This document shows positions 44,792 to 55,090 of a stretch of DNA of 64,000 bases, one piece after another; the first letter of the stretch is position 1, and every line of letters starts with the position of its first letter. The notes beneath the pieces were generated by a model. The model did no database searches. It had not been told where the DNA came from and worked only from the letters and a program-made list of their open reading frames with translations. The stretch covers positions 2,900,001 to 2,964,000 of the forward strand of contig NZ_CP030265.1 in assembly GCF_008843145.1 (NCBI RefSeq), in the 5' to 3' direction. Position numbers and translations under genes: made by a program. The DNA is from Skermanella pratensis (lineage in GTDB: Bacteria > Pseudomonadota > Alphaproteobacteria > Azospirillales > Azospirillaceae).

Positions 44792-46476
44792 ATGCCCACT
44801 CTCTCCGGAAGCCGCCGCTTCCAGCAACTGCGTACTGTCTCGGGACTCGTGTTGTTCGCCTACGTGCTCACGCACATGCTGAACCACTCATTGGGCCTGG
44901 TCTCGCTGGAAGCCATGGACCGCTGGCGCTTCCTGCTCTCCTGGCAGTTCGGCGGCGGATGGATCGTCATCCTGGCAGCGGCCGTGGTCCATACGGCCCA
45001 CGCGTTGTGGTCGCTGTACGACCGGCGGGTGATGCGCATGCCCGCCTGGCAATTCATGCAGCTTGTGCTCGGGCTCGCCATTCCGTTCCTCTTGATCGAA
45101 CACGTGCTGGGCACGCGGGCGGTCGCCGAGCTTTACGGAGTTCAGCCCAGCTACGCCCTGGTCCAGCTGACATACTGGCGGTTGGCGCCCCACCTCGGCA
45201 TCCTGCAAAGCACGGTCATGATCATCTCCTGGGTCCATGGCTGCGTCGGGCTGCATTTCTGGCTGAGGCTCCGGCCCTGGTACCGGTCGGTGGCTCCCGG
45301 CCTCTTCACCCTGGCGGTGCTGGTCCCGACCCTGGCGCTGCTGGGCTTCGTGGTGTCAGGGCGCGCGCTGCTGGTCGAGACGGCGGACGGCGCCGTGATA
45401 GCCGCGATCCTAAAGGCGGCGCAGGTTCCCGGGCCGAGCTCGGCCACCTTCGTCGGCGAGACGACCCTGATCTTCCGCTACGGCTTCGCGGCGCTCATCG
45501 CCGCCACCTTTTTCGCCCGGGGCGTCCGCAACCTGTTGTCGTCGCGGTTCGGCACGATGACGCTCAGCTATGCGGACGGTCCCACCGTGACGCTGCTGCC
45601 CGGTGCCAGCATCCTGGAGATGAGCCGGGCCTATGGCATTCCCCATGCTTCCGTCTGCGGCGGGCGGGGGCGCTGCTCGACCTGCCGTGTCAGCGTCCGG
45701 CACGGGCGCGACCGGCTGTCGCCGCCCTCCTCCGCCGAACTGCGGGTTCTATCCAGGATCGGCGCGGCGCCCGATGTCCGCCTCGCCTGCATGGTCAGGC
45801 CAACCCACAGCGTGACCGTTCGTCCGCTCATGCCCCGGCCTCGACTCCCGAACTGGCGCTCCAGCCTTCGAGCCACCTGGAGGGCCAGGAGCGGGAGGTG
45901 GTGATCCTGTTCGCCGACCTCAGGGGCTTCACCAGCCTGTCGGAGGCGCGGCTGCCATACGATGTGGTTTTCGTCCTCAACCGCTACTTCGAAGCCGTCG
46001 GGCAGGCGGTGGAGAGCAACAACGGCCATATCGACAAGTTCATCGGCGACGGCATGATGGCGCTGTTCGGCATCAGCGACGACCCCGTCAGGGCTGCGAA
46101 CGACGCTCTCGTAACGGCCCGGGCCATCGCCGAACGCATCGACCGCCTGAACCGCGACCTCGAACACGACCTGCCCTATCCGTTGCGCGTCGCCATCGGC
46201 ATCCATGCCGGAACGGTGATCCTGGGCGAGATGGGCTACGGCCGCGCCCGCTCCTTCACCGCGATCGGTGATCCGGTCAACACCACCTCCCGGCTGGAGC
46301 AGATCGCCAAGGACAACGAGGTCGAGCTGGTGGTCAGCCGCGAGGTCGAGGCGCTGGCCGGCATCGACCTGGGCCGGCATCCCCTTCAGTTCGTCCCGGT
46401 CCGCGGGCGACGGGCGGCGCTGGAGGTGCGGCTGATCCGCTCGGCCGCAGCACTGGCGGCATCTCCCGTCGTTTAA
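44792..46476 (+). pseudogene. Membrane-heme/2Fe-2S/class III cyclase fusion, broken by one frameshift
   Basis: The first frame (44792-45904) encodes six predicted membrane helices with paired histidines typical of b-heme cytochromes (His28/His32, His67/His70, His149/His155), then a ferredoxin domain with CGGRGRCSTC and a fourth Cys in LACMVRP (Cys289, 295, 298, 333). The reading frame then shifts by -1 between about 45780 and 45845 into a frame encoding a complete adenylate/guanylate cyclase domain (VVILFADLRGFTSLSE, HIDKFIGDGMMALFG, RARSFTAIGDPVNTTSRLEQ). Relatives are single proteins. The metal Asp residues and the Asn-Arg pair of the cyclase are intact. Either a recent mutation, a sequencing error in a C-rich run, or split expression explains it. 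Confidence 0.8.
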
Positions 46477-46515
46477 GACACGGACTTCGATTCCGCGACA
46501 CCGGAAAGACACGAC

Positions 46516-46977
46516 ATGGACTTCACCCCCAGGGACCCGGATTTCGAGGCCAAGGTCCGCAGCACTTTCGAAGAACAGCCCTTCATGCGCCTGATCGGCG
46601 CCGAACTGGTCTCCGTCGCACCCGGGACCTGCGAGATATCGCTTGCCGTCCGGCCGGACCTGTCCCAGCACAACGGCTTCGTCCATGCCGGCGTGACCAA
46701 CGCCATCGCCGACAATTCGGCCGGCCTCGCCGCCTTCACCCTGATGCCGCCGGGGACGGACGTGCTGTCGGTCGAATTCAAGACCAACCTGCTGGCTCCA
46801 GCCCGCGGGCGCCGCCTGATCGCGCGCGGCCGGGTCGAGAAGCCGGGGCGCACCCTCGTGATCGTGAGGTCCGACGTCTATGCCGAAACCGACGGGAGCG
46901 AAGTGCATGTCGCCATGATGCAGGCGACGATGATCTGCCTGGTCAGTCCTCCGCCTCGGCCGTACGGGCGGCCGTAA
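46516..46977 (+). CDS. PaaI-family hotdog thioesterase
   Basis: A 153-residue hotdog-fold protein. The core has LSQHNGFVHAGVTNAIADNSAGLAA, quoted by its ends, with the HGG/HAG-type motif and downstream Asp of the PaaI/acyl-CoA thioesterase group, followed by SVEFKTNLLAPA. It probably hydrolyses an aryl- or acyl-CoA ester; the substrate is unknown. It begins 39 bp after the cyclase locus, possibly cotranscribed. Its 3' end overlaps the convergent MATE gene by 35 bp. Confidence 0.9.
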   Translation: MDFTPRDPDFEAKVRSTFEEQPFMRLIGAELVSVAPGTCEISLAVRPDLSQHNGFVHAGVTNAIADNSAGLAAFTLMPPGTDVLSVEFKTNLLAPARGRRLIARGRVEKPGRTLVIVRSDVYAETDGSEVHVAMMQATMICLVSPPPRPYGRP

Positions 46978-48409
46978 GGGTGGCGAGCGCCGCCTTGCCC
47001 GACGAGACGGGTTGGGCCGCCGCCTCGGGCCATGGGGACGCCGGCTCCGGCCCGAGCCGATCGTCCCTCAGGCGTCCGACGACCCGGAAGGCGACGACCA
47101 CGGCGGCCAGCCCGAAGACGAGCGCGCCCGCCGCCTGGCCGATGACGATCCCCTGCGCGCCGCCCGCCCAGGCGCCCAGGGTGACGAAGGGAATGGTGCC
47201 CAGCGTGGCGCGCCCCCAGTTGAAGCCGGTGGACAGCAGCGGGAAGCCCAGGTTGTTGAAGGCCGCGTTGGCGACGAACAGGCACCCGATGAACAGGAAG
47301 CCTCCGGCCGTCAGCGTGCAGAACAGGCGCACGATGTCGGCCGCCACGCCCTCCACCGAGAAGACCTGCACGAGCAGATCCTGGCCCAGGAACAGGACGA
47401 ACCAGACCGACGCGACATAGGTCAGCATCACGGTCAGGCTGGCCCGCAGGGTCTCGCGGATGCGTTCGAAGATCCGGGCGCCCAGGTTCTGCGCGAAAAT
47501 CGGCCCGACCGCGCCGCTCAGGGCGAAGATCACGCCGAACGCGACCGGCACGACCCGGTCGACGATCGCCAGCCCGGCCACCGCCGCGTCGCCGAACTTC
47601 GCCATGGAGAAGGTCACGTAGGCCGAGGCGACGGGAGTGGCGATGTTGGTCAGGATCGCCGGCCCCGCGACCTTGAACAGTTGCCGTGCGTCCCGCGGGA
47701 GCGCCGCCATCGAGGGGCGCCCCACCAGCCCGTGGACCGTGGACGCGCCGTGCCACCCGATCGCGACCAGGACGCACCGGGACAGCAGCGCCGCGATCGC
47801 GGCCCCCATCAGGTCGAGGTCGAAGCCGAAGATCAGGATGGGATCGAGCACGGCTGCCGCCAGCCCCGCGAACAGGGTCACGTTCATGGACCGCCGGGCA
47901 TCCCCGACAGCGCGCAGCAGCGCCGAGCAGCACATGCCGACGCCGAGCAGCGGCATGGTCGGCGAGACGATCGTCAGGTAGGTCTCGGCGAATTGCTTGG
48001 TTTCCCCCTGGGCTCCGAGCGCCGACAGGATGGGGTCGAGGAACGGGACCGTCAGGATGCCGACCGTCAGGCTCGCCAGCAGCATGACGACGAGGCTGGA
48101 GCCGGCGAGCCGGCGGGCCTCCTCCCGGTCGCCAGACCCGATCGCCCGGGCGACGATGGCGCCGGTGCCGATGGTCAGGCCGATGCACAGCGAGATCTGG
48201 AAGAACAGGATCGTCCCGGCGAACCCGACCGCAGCGGCCAGTTCCCGGACGCCAAGCATGGAGATGTAGAACAGGTTCGCCAGATCGACCGCGAAGACCG
48301 CCATAAGGCCGATGGAACCGGTGGTCGTCATCACCACGACGTGGCGCAGCGGCGACCCGGACGTGAACTTGGGCGCCTGGGCCTGATCTTTGCCGGACAC
48401 GACGGCCAT
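46943..48409 (-). CDS. MATE-family multidrug/metabolite efflux protein
   Basis: A 488-residue integral membrane transporter with twelve predicted helices in two homologous halves (first half from MTTTGSIGLMAVFAVDLANL, second from VAGPAILTNIATPVASAYV). Such pumps export cationic drugs or metabolites using a Na+ or H+ gradient. A basic cytosolic N-terminus and a long Ala-rich C-terminal tail are present. AGGAT before ATG 48409 fixes the start; the 72-codon upstream frame is unlike any MATE N-terminus. It lies divergent from the helicase gene with a ~200-bp gap. Confidence 0.9.
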   Translation of the reverse strand: MAVVSGKDQAQAPKFTSGSPLRHVVVMTTTGSIGLMAVFAVDLANLFYISMLGVRELAAAVGFAGTILFFQISLCIGLTIGTGAIVARAIGSGDREEARRLAGSSLVVMLLASLTVGILTVPFLDPILSALGAQGETKQFAETYLTIVSPTMPLLGVGMCCSALLRAVGDARRSMNVTLFAGLAAAVLDPILIFGFDLDLMGAAIAALLSRCVLVAIGWHGASTVHGLVGRPSMAALPRDARQLFKVAGPAILTNIATPVASAYVTFSMAKFGDAAVAGLAIVDRVVPVAFGVIFALSGAVGPIFAQNLGARIFERIRETLRASLTVMLTYVASVWFVLFLGQDLLVQVFSVEGVAADIVRLFCTLTAGGFLFIGCLFVANAAFNNLGFPLLSTGFNWGRATLGTIPFVTLGAWAGGAQGIVIGQAAGALVFGLAAVVVAFRVVGRLRDDRLGPEPASPWPEAAAQPVSSGKAALATLTAARTAEAED

Positions 48410-48607
48410 GGATCCTATCCTTCGTTGTGCCAAGACCGGCAAAATGCTGGAAAAACAAGCTATACCGTTTCGCGTAACCTGTCGTGAGCGGTCTCTGCTG
48501 ATATGCCGAGACAGAGGTGTGTGGCAATGGCGGGCAAAAATAGGTATCCTCCGTCCTTCGCCCTCATCTGAGATCCCACGCTTCCGTAACATCCAGCAAA
48601 AAGATTC

Positions 48608-51600
48608 ATGCCACTGGTCAACCACACTGCGCGGGCTTCATCGCCTGCCGGCGCCCCGGTTCCCTTTGCCGAAGAGGACGTGTCCCGCGTCTTCGACCAG
48701 AAAACCCTTCAGCGTGCCCGCGGACTGCTGCTCGCCGGCGCTGCACGGCTTCTGCCTGCTCGGGAGCATATCGCCGCGACGGTAACGGACCTGGGACGGA
48801 CCCACACGGTGATGGTGGTGCCCTCCCATCGCAACCAGCGCGTCAGCCTGGAGCGGACCTGCACCTGCGGACGCTCGACCTGCGCGCACATGGCGGCGGC
48901 GGCTCTCCTGGCGCTGGACAGCCGGCCTGAGTGGCGGCGGGCGGTGCAATCGTCGTTCCTGGAACGGGCCGCCGTCCCCAAGGCGCCGGCCGCGCCGGAT
49001 CCGGTCCCTCGCGGAGCCCCTGCCGGAATTCCGCTGGCCTACTGGACGCTGGAGGCTGGCCAGGGCGAGGCCGCCCTGTACGTGACGGCCACCCTGGCGG
49101 TCGGCGGCGCGCCAGAGCGGCCCGCCACTCCGCGGCAGGTGGTCGATCACGCCGCCGGGATCGAACAGGCCGGAGCTGACCGGACGGTCGCCCGCCTGCT
49201 GGGTGCCGGAGCGCTGGTCCGCACGCCGGTGCCGAAGAACAAGGCCGACGCGGTCGACAAGCTGTTCCGCTGCCTGCTGGCGACCGGACGCGTGCGGTGG
49301 CACAGCGGCGTTCCGCTGATCGCCGGTCCCAAGCGCGTGGTCCGCGCCTTCCGGGATCCGCGTACCGGGACGCTGCGACCGACCGGCCTGCCGGAAGGGG
49401 GAGTCCTCATCAAGGGTTTGGGCCACTGGTGCGTCGATCCCGGGGCGGGTCAGATCTGCGCGGTCGATCTCCAGATCGTCACCATGCCGAAGTCCGCGGC
49501 CCAGACGCCGCCGGCCAAACCTGCGTCGGCGAAGCCGGAGACCCAGAAGCCCCGCATCGTGGCGCGCCGGTCCGCCCAGCGAACCCCGACGCCCCGGATG
49601 GTACCGGCCGACGTTCAGCCCCGGCCCCCGCGGTCCGATCCCGCCGTCATCGTCGAGCGCAGCCCGAAGATCACGGCCCGCCTCGGCCGCGTGGTGTCGG
49701 CCGGCGAAGGCATGATCGACATCCTGCGGCTGTCGTTTGATTACGGCGATCCTGGTCAGCCGGCGGAGATCGAGGCCGACGACCAGCGCCAGTTCGCCCG
49801 CATCGAGACGCCGGACGGGCCTCCCGTATTCGCGCGGCGCGACAAGGCCGCCGAGCAGGAGGCCATGACGCGCCTCGCCCGGATCGGCTTCGCCCAGCTT
49901 CGGATCGATCCGCCGAAGGGTTCCCTGGAAGACCGGGGCACGCGGGTCCATCGCATGACCGGCAAGGACCCTGACGCCACGTGGCGGGCCTTCTTCACAA
50001 CCCAGGTTCCGGCGCTGGAGGCCGAGGGCTGGACCGTCCATATAGGCTCCGATTTCGGCACCCGTCTGGTCGAATCGGCGGGCGACGTGGCGATCACCGT
50101 CCGCGATGCCGGCGAGGGCTGGTTCGACATGGAGGTCGGCGTCGAGATCGAGGGTCAGCGCCGCTCCCTGCTGCCCATCCTGGCCCGCCTGATCGACCGC
50201 GGCGGCATGGCCGCGATGCGGGTGATCGACGGACAGGCCCATGTGATGCTGGAAGACGGCAGCGTGCTGGCGGTTCCGGCCGACAGGATCAAGCGGCTGT
50301 TCAGCGTGCTCGAAGCCATGCTGGAAACCGGCCGCCGGTTCGAAGAGAAACTCCAGGTGCCCATCGGCGAAGCCGACCTGCTGGTCGATATCGACGATCT
50401 GGTGTCCCGCCGGCCGGATGAAAGCGCCCAGATCGATGCTTTCCTCCGCAAGCTCACGGAGGACGAGACCTTGTCCGAGGTGGCGGTGCCGGCCAGCTTC
50501 CGCGGCCATCTGCGGGACTATCAGCGCACCGGCCTCGCCTGGCTGCAGCGCCTGGCGACCAACAAGGTCGCCGGGATCCTGGCCGACGACATGGGCCTGG
50601 GCAAGACCGCGCAGACGCTGGCCCACATCGCCCTGGAGCACGAGAGCGGCCGGCTCGAGGACCCTTGCTTGGTGGTGGTTCCGACCAGCTTGGTGCCGAA
50701 CTGGGTCAACGAGGCGAAACGATTCACGCCTCACTTGCGCACGCTGGTGCTGCATGGCCTGGACCGACACGAGCGCCGGGCCGAGATCGCTTCGGCCCAG
50801 ATCGTGATCACGACCTATGGCGTGGTCGCCCGCGATATGGACCTGATGAAGGATTGCCCGTGGCATCTGGTCGTGCTGGACGAGGCCCAGGCGATCAAGA
50901 ACCCGGATTCCCGCTCGACCCGCGCCGTCTGCGCGCTCAGGGCGAAGCACAGGCTGTGCCTGTCCGGCACGCCGGTCGAGAACAATCTGGGTGAACTCTG
51001 GGCCCAGTTCGCCTTCCTGATGCCCGGGTTGCTGGGCGACCGGAAGGACTTCCAGAAGCGGTTCCGGACGCCGATCGAGAAGCGCGGCGATGCGACCCGC
51101 GCCGGCCTGCTGGTGCGCCGGACCCGGCCCTTCCTGCTGCGCCGGACCAAGTCGGAGGTGGCGAAGGAGCTGCCGCCCAAGACCGAGGTGATCCGGCATA
51201 TCGAGCTGGACCAGGAACAGCGCGACCTCTACGAGACGATCCGCCTGTCGGTACACGAGAAGGTCCGGGCGGCGATCGCCAACAGCGGTCTGTCCGGCAA
51301 CGCCATCACGGTGATCGACGCGCTGCTGAAGCTGCGCCAAGTCTGCTGCGATCCCAGGCTGGTCAAGATCCCGGCCGCCGCCTCCGTGGGGGAAAGCGCC
51401 AAATTGAGCAGCCTGATCGAGATGGTCGGCGAGATGGTTCCGGAAGGGCGTCGCATCCTGATCTTCTCGCAGTTCACCTCGATGCTGGATCTGATCAAGC
51501 CGGAACTGCGCAAGGCCGGCATCGCCTTCGTGGAACTGACCGGGGCGACCCGCGACCGCAACGAGCCGGTCGAGCGGTTCCAGCGGGGCGACGTACCGGT

Positions 51601-51913
51601 CTTCCTGATCAGCCTGAAGGCCGGCGGGCGGGGCCTGAACCTGACCGCGGCCGACACGGTCATCCACTACGATCCGTGGTGGAACCCGGCGGCCGAGAAC
51701 CAGGCGACCGACCGCGCGCACCGGATCGGGCAGGACAAGCCCGTCTTCGTCTACAAGCTGATCGCCGCCGATACGGTGGAGGAGCGGATCCTTGAGCTTC
51801 AGCGCCGCAAGGACAATCTGGCGGCGGCGACGATCGAGGGGACGGCCCTGTTCAGCACCCTTGGCACCGGCGATATCGACTACCTGTTCGGGGAGGCGGA
51901 CGAGGCGGAATGA
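48608..51913 (+). CDS. SWIM zinc-finger SNF2-family helicase
   Basis: An 1101-residue ATP-driven DNA translocase. A SWIM zinc finger is near the N-terminus (TCTCGRSTCAHMAAA, about residues 76-90). A long middle region follows with a basic Pro-rich linker (about 295-350). The C-terminal ~470 residues are the SNF2 motor: motif I DDMGLGKTAQTLAH, motif II LDEAQAIKNP, motif III LSGTPVENN, and motifs V-VI SLKAGGRGLNLTAADTVIHY and TDRAHRIGQ. Bacterial SWIM-SNF2 proteins are found near or in defence and repair contexts; none of the neighbours is a known defence gene. It appears monocistronic. Confidence 0.93.
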   Translation: MPLVNHTARASSPAGAPVPFAEEDVSRVFDQKTLQRARGLLLAGAARLLPAREHIAATVTDLGRTHTVMVVPSHRNQRVSLERTCTCGRSTCAHMAAAALLALDSRPEWRRAVQSSFLERAAVPKAPAAPDPVPRGAPAGIPLAYWTLEAGQGEAALYVTATLAVGGAPERPATPRQVVDHAAGIEQAGADRTVARLLGAGALVRTPVPKNKADAVDKLFRCLLATGRVRWHSGVPLIAGPKRVVRAFRDPRTGTLRPTGLPEGGVLIKGLGHWCVDPGAGQICAVDLQIVTMPKSAAQTPPAKPASAKPETQKPRIVARRSAQRTPTPRMVPADVQPRPPRSDPAVIVERSPKITARLGRVVSAGEGMIDILRLSFDYGDPGQPAEIEADDQRQFARIETPDGPPVFARRDKAAEQEAMTRLARIGFAQLRIDPPKGSLEDRGTRVHRMTGKDPDATWRAFFTTQVPALEAEGWTVHIGSDFGTRLVESAGDVAITVRDAGEGWFDMEVGVEIEGQRRSLLPILARLIDRGGMAAMRVIDGQAHVMLEDGSVLAVPADRIKRLFSVLEAMLETGRRFEEKLQVPIGEADLLVDIDDLVSRRPDESAQIDAFLRKLTEDETLSEVAVPASFRGHLRDYQRTGLAWLQRLATNKVAGILADDMGLGKTAQTLAHIALEHESGRLEDPCLVVVPTSLVPNWVNEAKRFTPHLRTLVLHGLDRHERRAEIASAQIVITTYGVVARDMDLMKDCPWHLVVLDEAQAIKNPDSRSTRAVCALRAKHRLCLSGTPVENNLGELWAQFAFLMPGLLGDRKDFQKRFRTPIEKRGDATRAGLLVRRTRPFLLRRTKSEVAKELPPKTEVIRHIELDQEQRDLYETIRLSVHEKVRAAIANSGLSGNAITVIDALLKLRQVCCDPRLVKIPAAASVGESAKLSSLIEMVGEMVPEGRRILIFSQFTSMLDLIKPELRKAGIAFVELTGATRDRNEPVERFQRGDVPVFLISLKAGGRGLNLTAADTVIHYDPWWNPAAENQATDRAHRIGQDKPVFVYKLIAADTVEERILELQRRKDNLAAATIEGTALFSTLGTGDIDYLFGEADEAE

Positions 51914-51993
51914 GCGGGCTGAGGAATAGATAATCCTGGCCGACGTTCCGCCGCACGTGTAGCTTGCGCCGATTTCCTCCAGCCGTGAGTTCG

Positions 51994-52404
51994 ATGACCG
52001 AGTTCCGAGAACGCCGTATCCTGACAGGCAAGAGTATCAGAGCAGTCGCTCTGGCACTGGTGTTCTGCCTGTTGTCGGCCTTCTGCTGGACGGGGACACC
52101 GACCGCGCCGGGATTCGCCGCCGCACCGTCGTCACCAAACGGCGGAGCCTCCGGATCGGGCAGCGGCGATGCGGGCGCTGGTGAGAAATTCTACCTTCCC
52201 CGGCAACTTTTCCTAGAGGCATCGCGCAGCCCCTTGCGCGACCCGCCGATGCCGGAACCGGTCTTCGCCGTTCTGGTGGCGATCGCCTTCATGGTGGCCG
52301 GGGTTCTGGTCTCGGCCCCGGTACGCCTATACGCTCCGGTCCCGGCTCCGGGTATGGGCTGGGCAAGCCCGCGCATTCCCACGGGTCCCCCCGTCGCCGG
52401 CTGA
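51994..52404 (+). CDS. Small membrane protein of unknown function
   Basis: A 136-residue protein, no family recognised. A basic N-terminus (MTEFRERRILTGKSIR) precedes a first hydrophobic segment (AVALALVFCLLSAFCW, about residues 17-32), a Gly/Ser/Pro-rich stretch, and a second transmembrane segment (PVFAVLVAIAFMVAGVLVSA, about 87-106). It ends 40 bp before secDF on the same strand, so it could be cotranscribed and envelope-linked. The ATG at 51994 is chosen over an upstream TTG. Confidence 0.6.
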   Translation: MTEFRERRILTGKSIRAVALALVFCLLSAFCWTGTPTAPGFAAAPSSPNGGASGSGSGDAGAGEKFYLPRQLFLEASRSPLRDPPMPEPVFAVLVAIAFMVAGVLVSAPVRLYAPVPAPGMGWASPRIPTGPPVAG

Positions 52405-52444
52405 CAGCCTTCAAGACTCCCGCCATCGCTGCAATGCCTTGATC

Positions 52445-55012
52445 ATGCCGAAAGCCGGCGTGAGAAAGTTGTCATCCGTGCTTCATTTCTCCAAGACGAA
52501 GATCTGGATCATCTCGGCCGTCTGTGCGCTGGGTGTCCTCTTCACGCTGCCCAACTTCATGCCCGCAGGCACCCTCCCGGGCTGGATGGCGCAGCAACGT
52601 GTCAATCTGGGCCTCGACCTCCAGGGCGGCTCCTATCTGCTGCTGGAAGTCGACATGGACACCGTCGTGCGCGAGCGCCTGGAAAGCGCGCTCGACAGCA
52701 CGCGGACGGCGCTTCGCACCGCGGGTATCCGCTACACCGACCTGGCGGTACGTGACCGGGCGGTCACCTTCGCGCTGCCCGACCCGGGCCAGGCGGAGGC
52801 CGTGCGCACGGCGCTCGCCGACCTGTTGGGAACCGGCCTCAGCCCGGCGCAGCGGGATTTCGCCTTCTCGTCGGAAGGCGGGCGGGTCCGGCTGGACTTC
52901 ACCGATGCCGCGGTCAGCGACCGTGCGGCACGAGCCGTCGAGCAGTCGATCGAGATCGTCCGCCGGCGGATCGACGAAACCGGCGTCAACGAGCCGGTGA
53001 TCGCCCGGCAGGGATCAGACCGTATCCTGGTCCAGCTGCCCGGCGTGACCGATCCGGACCGGGTGAAGCGCCTGCTCGGCCAGACCGCCAAGATGACCTT
53101 CCACCTGCTGGGCGACCAGACCGTGGCGCCGGGCACATCCGCCCCCGCCGGAACCCAGTGGCTTCCGTCGATCGATCCCGCGTCCCGCGGGGAGCAGTAC
53201 CTGGTGCGCCGGAAGATCGAAGTGGACGGCGCCAGCCTGCTCGACGCCCGCCCGGGCAACGACCAGCGCAACGGAAGCTGGGTGGTCAATTTCGAGTTCG
53301 ACGGGCCGGGCGCCCGCCGCTTCGGCGAGATCACCAAGCAGAACGTGGGCCGGCCCTTCGCCATCGTGCTCGACGGCAAGGTGATCAGCGCGCCGGTCAT
53401 CCGCGAACCGATCACCGGCGGCCGCGGCCAGATCAGCGGCAATTTCACCACACAGGGCGCCAACGACCTCGCCGTGCTGCTGCGGGCCGGCGCACTGCCG
53501 GCGCCGTTGACGATCATCGAGGAACGCACGATCGGACCCGACCTGGGCGCCGATTCGATCCGTGCCGGCATCATCGCCTGCCTCGTGGGATTCGTGCTGG
53601 TCGTCGGTTACATGGTGATGTCCTACGGGCTGTTCGGCGTGTTCGCCAACATCGCGCTGATCTTCAACCTGTTCCTCACCGTGGCGGCGCTGTCGATTCT
53701 CCAGGCGACGCTGACACTGCCTGGCATCGCCGGAATCCTGCTCACATTGGGCATGTCGGTCGACGCCAACATCCTGATCAACGAACGCATCCGGGAGGAA
53801 ACGAGGCGCGGCCGATCGGCCTTCGCCGCGATGGAGACCGGCTTCACCCGCGCCTTCGCCACCATCATGGACAGCAACCTGACGACGCTGATCAAGATGG
53901 TGCTGCTCTACGCGGTGGGGACAGGAACGATCCGCGGTTTCGCGGTCACGATCAGCCTGGGCATCATCACGTCGATGTTCACCGCCACCGTGGTGACCCG
54001 CCTGCTGATGGTCACTTGGCTAAAGCGGAACCGGCCCAAGGTGCTGCCGATCTCGACCGGGTTCCGGCTCGCGCCAGACGACACCAGGATCCCGTTCATG
54101 CGCGGCAAGCGGATGGGATTGATCCTATCGGTGCTGCTGAGCCTTGCCTCGATTGGATTGTTCTTCAATCCCGGCTTGAATTACGGCGTCGACTTCGCGG
54201 GCGGCATCGTGATCGAGGTCCGGACAGAGCAGGCGGCGGACTTCCCAGAGCTTCGCGAGAGCCTGGCCCAACTCAACCTGGGACCCGTGCAGCTCCAACA
54301 GTTCGGCCAGCCGACCGACGTGCTGATCCGCTTCGAGCGGCAGCCCGGCAACGAGGCGGCCCAGCAGCAGGCGGTCAGGGCGGTCCAGGACAAGCTGACG
54401 TCCGAGTTCCCCGGCACCACCATCCGGCGCGTCGAATCGGTAGGGGCGTCGGTCAGTGGAGAGCTGTTCGAGCAGGGGATGCTGGCGCTCGGCTTGGCCG
54501 CCGTCGCGATGCTGATTTATATCTGGTTCCGCTTCGAGTGGCAGTTCGGCGTCGGCGCCGTCGTCACCATGCTGCTCGACGTGACCAAGACGATCGGCTT
54601 CTTCGCGCTGACCGGCATGCAGTTCAACCTGACGGCCATCGCGGCGATCCTGACCATCATGGGGTACTCGATCAACGACAAGGTCGTCGTCTACGACCGC
54701 GTCCGGGAGAACCTGCGGCTTTACCGCAAGATGCCGCTGGGAGAACTGATCGACCGGAGCATCAACGAGACGCTGAGCCGAACCATCGGCACCTCGGTCG
54801 CCCTCTTCCTGGCGACCCTGCCGCTGGCCCTGTTCGGCGGCGAGGCGCTGCAGGAGTTCGCGCTGGTGCTGCTGTTCGGCGTGGTGCTGGCGACATCGTC
54901 GTCGATCTTCATCGCGGCGCCGATCCTGCTGTATCTGGGCGAGCACCGGCTGCGCCGGGGTACCGCGGAGGCGGCTCCCGATGCCGTGGGCGGCGCACCC
55001 AGCACGCCCTGA
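52445..55012 (+). CDS. secDF: Fused protein translocase subunit SecDF
   Basis: An 855-residue fusion of SecD and SecF, which use the proton gradient to pull secreted proteins through SecYEG. SecD part: TM1 near residues 20-37, LGLDLQGGSYLLLEVDMD (D5 region, about 57-74), the periplasmic P1 domain, then the helices with GIAGILLTLGMSVDANILI and ERIREE. SecF part from about residue 550: GLNYGVDFAGGIVIEV, and ILTIMGYSINDKVVVYDRVRE. Fusion is the less common state in alphaproteobacteria, which often carry separate secD and secF near yajC; this could be a second system. TTG at 52439 is the alternative start. Confidence 0.94.
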   Translation: MPKAGVRKLSSVLHFSKTKIWIISAVCALGVLFTLPNFMPAGTLPGWMAQQRVNLGLDLQGGSYLLLEVDMDTVVRERLESALDSTRTALRTAGIRYTDLAVRDRAVTFALPDPGQAEAVRTALADLLGTGLSPAQRDFAFSSEGGRVRLDFTDAAVSDRAARAVEQSIEIVRRRIDETGVNEPVIARQGSDRILVQLPGVTDPDRVKRLLGQTAKMTFHLLGDQTVAPGTSAPAGTQWLPSIDPASRGEQYLVRRKIEVDGASLLDARPGNDQRNGSWVVNFEFDGPGARRFGEITKQNVGRPFAIVLDGKVISAPVIREPITGGRGQISGNFTTQGANDLAVLLRAGALPAPLTIIEERTIGPDLGADSIRAGIIACLVGFVLVVGYMVMSYGLFGVFANIALIFNLFLTVAALSILQATLTLPGIAGILLTLGMSVDANILINERIREETRRGRSAFAAMETGFTRAFATIMDSNLTTLIKMVLLYAVGTGTIRGFAVTISLGIITSMFTATVVTRLLMVTWLKRNRPKVLPISTGFRLAPDDTRIPFMRGKRMGLILSVLLSLASIGLFFNPGLNYGVDFAGGIVIEVRTEQAADFPELRESLAQLNLGPVQLQQFGQPTDVLIRFERQPGNEAAQQQAVRAVQDKLTSEFPGTTIRRVESVGASVSGELFEQGMLALGLAAVAMLIYIWFRFEWQFGVGAVVTMLLDVTKTIGFFALTGMQFNLTAIAAILTIMGYSINDKVVVYDRVRENLRLYRKMPLGELIDRSINETLSRTIGTSVALFLATLPLALFGGEALQEFALVLLFGVVLATSSSIFIAAPILLYLGEHRLRRGTAEAAPDAVGGAPSTP

Positions 55013-55026
55013 TCCTGCAGCATTGT

Positions 55027-55083
55027 TCCCGCTCGCCTGTTTCATCGGTTCGACCGGCATCGGGCCGGTCACAGCGAGCGGGA
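55027..55083 (+). terminator. Long hairpin after secDF
   Basis: A 10-bp perfect outer stem (TCCCGCTCGC and GCGAGCGGGA) encloses a second stem (GACCGGC and GCCGGTC). There is no T run; it lies between secDF and the next small ORF. Confidence 0.5.
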
Positions 55084-55090
55084 CACCGAC

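Noticed and set aside
48638-51721. Minus-strand open frame of 1027 codons opposite the SNF2 helicase
   Set aside because: Antisense shadow: composition is His/Gln/Arg-rich without motifs, while the plus strand carries complete helicase motifs.
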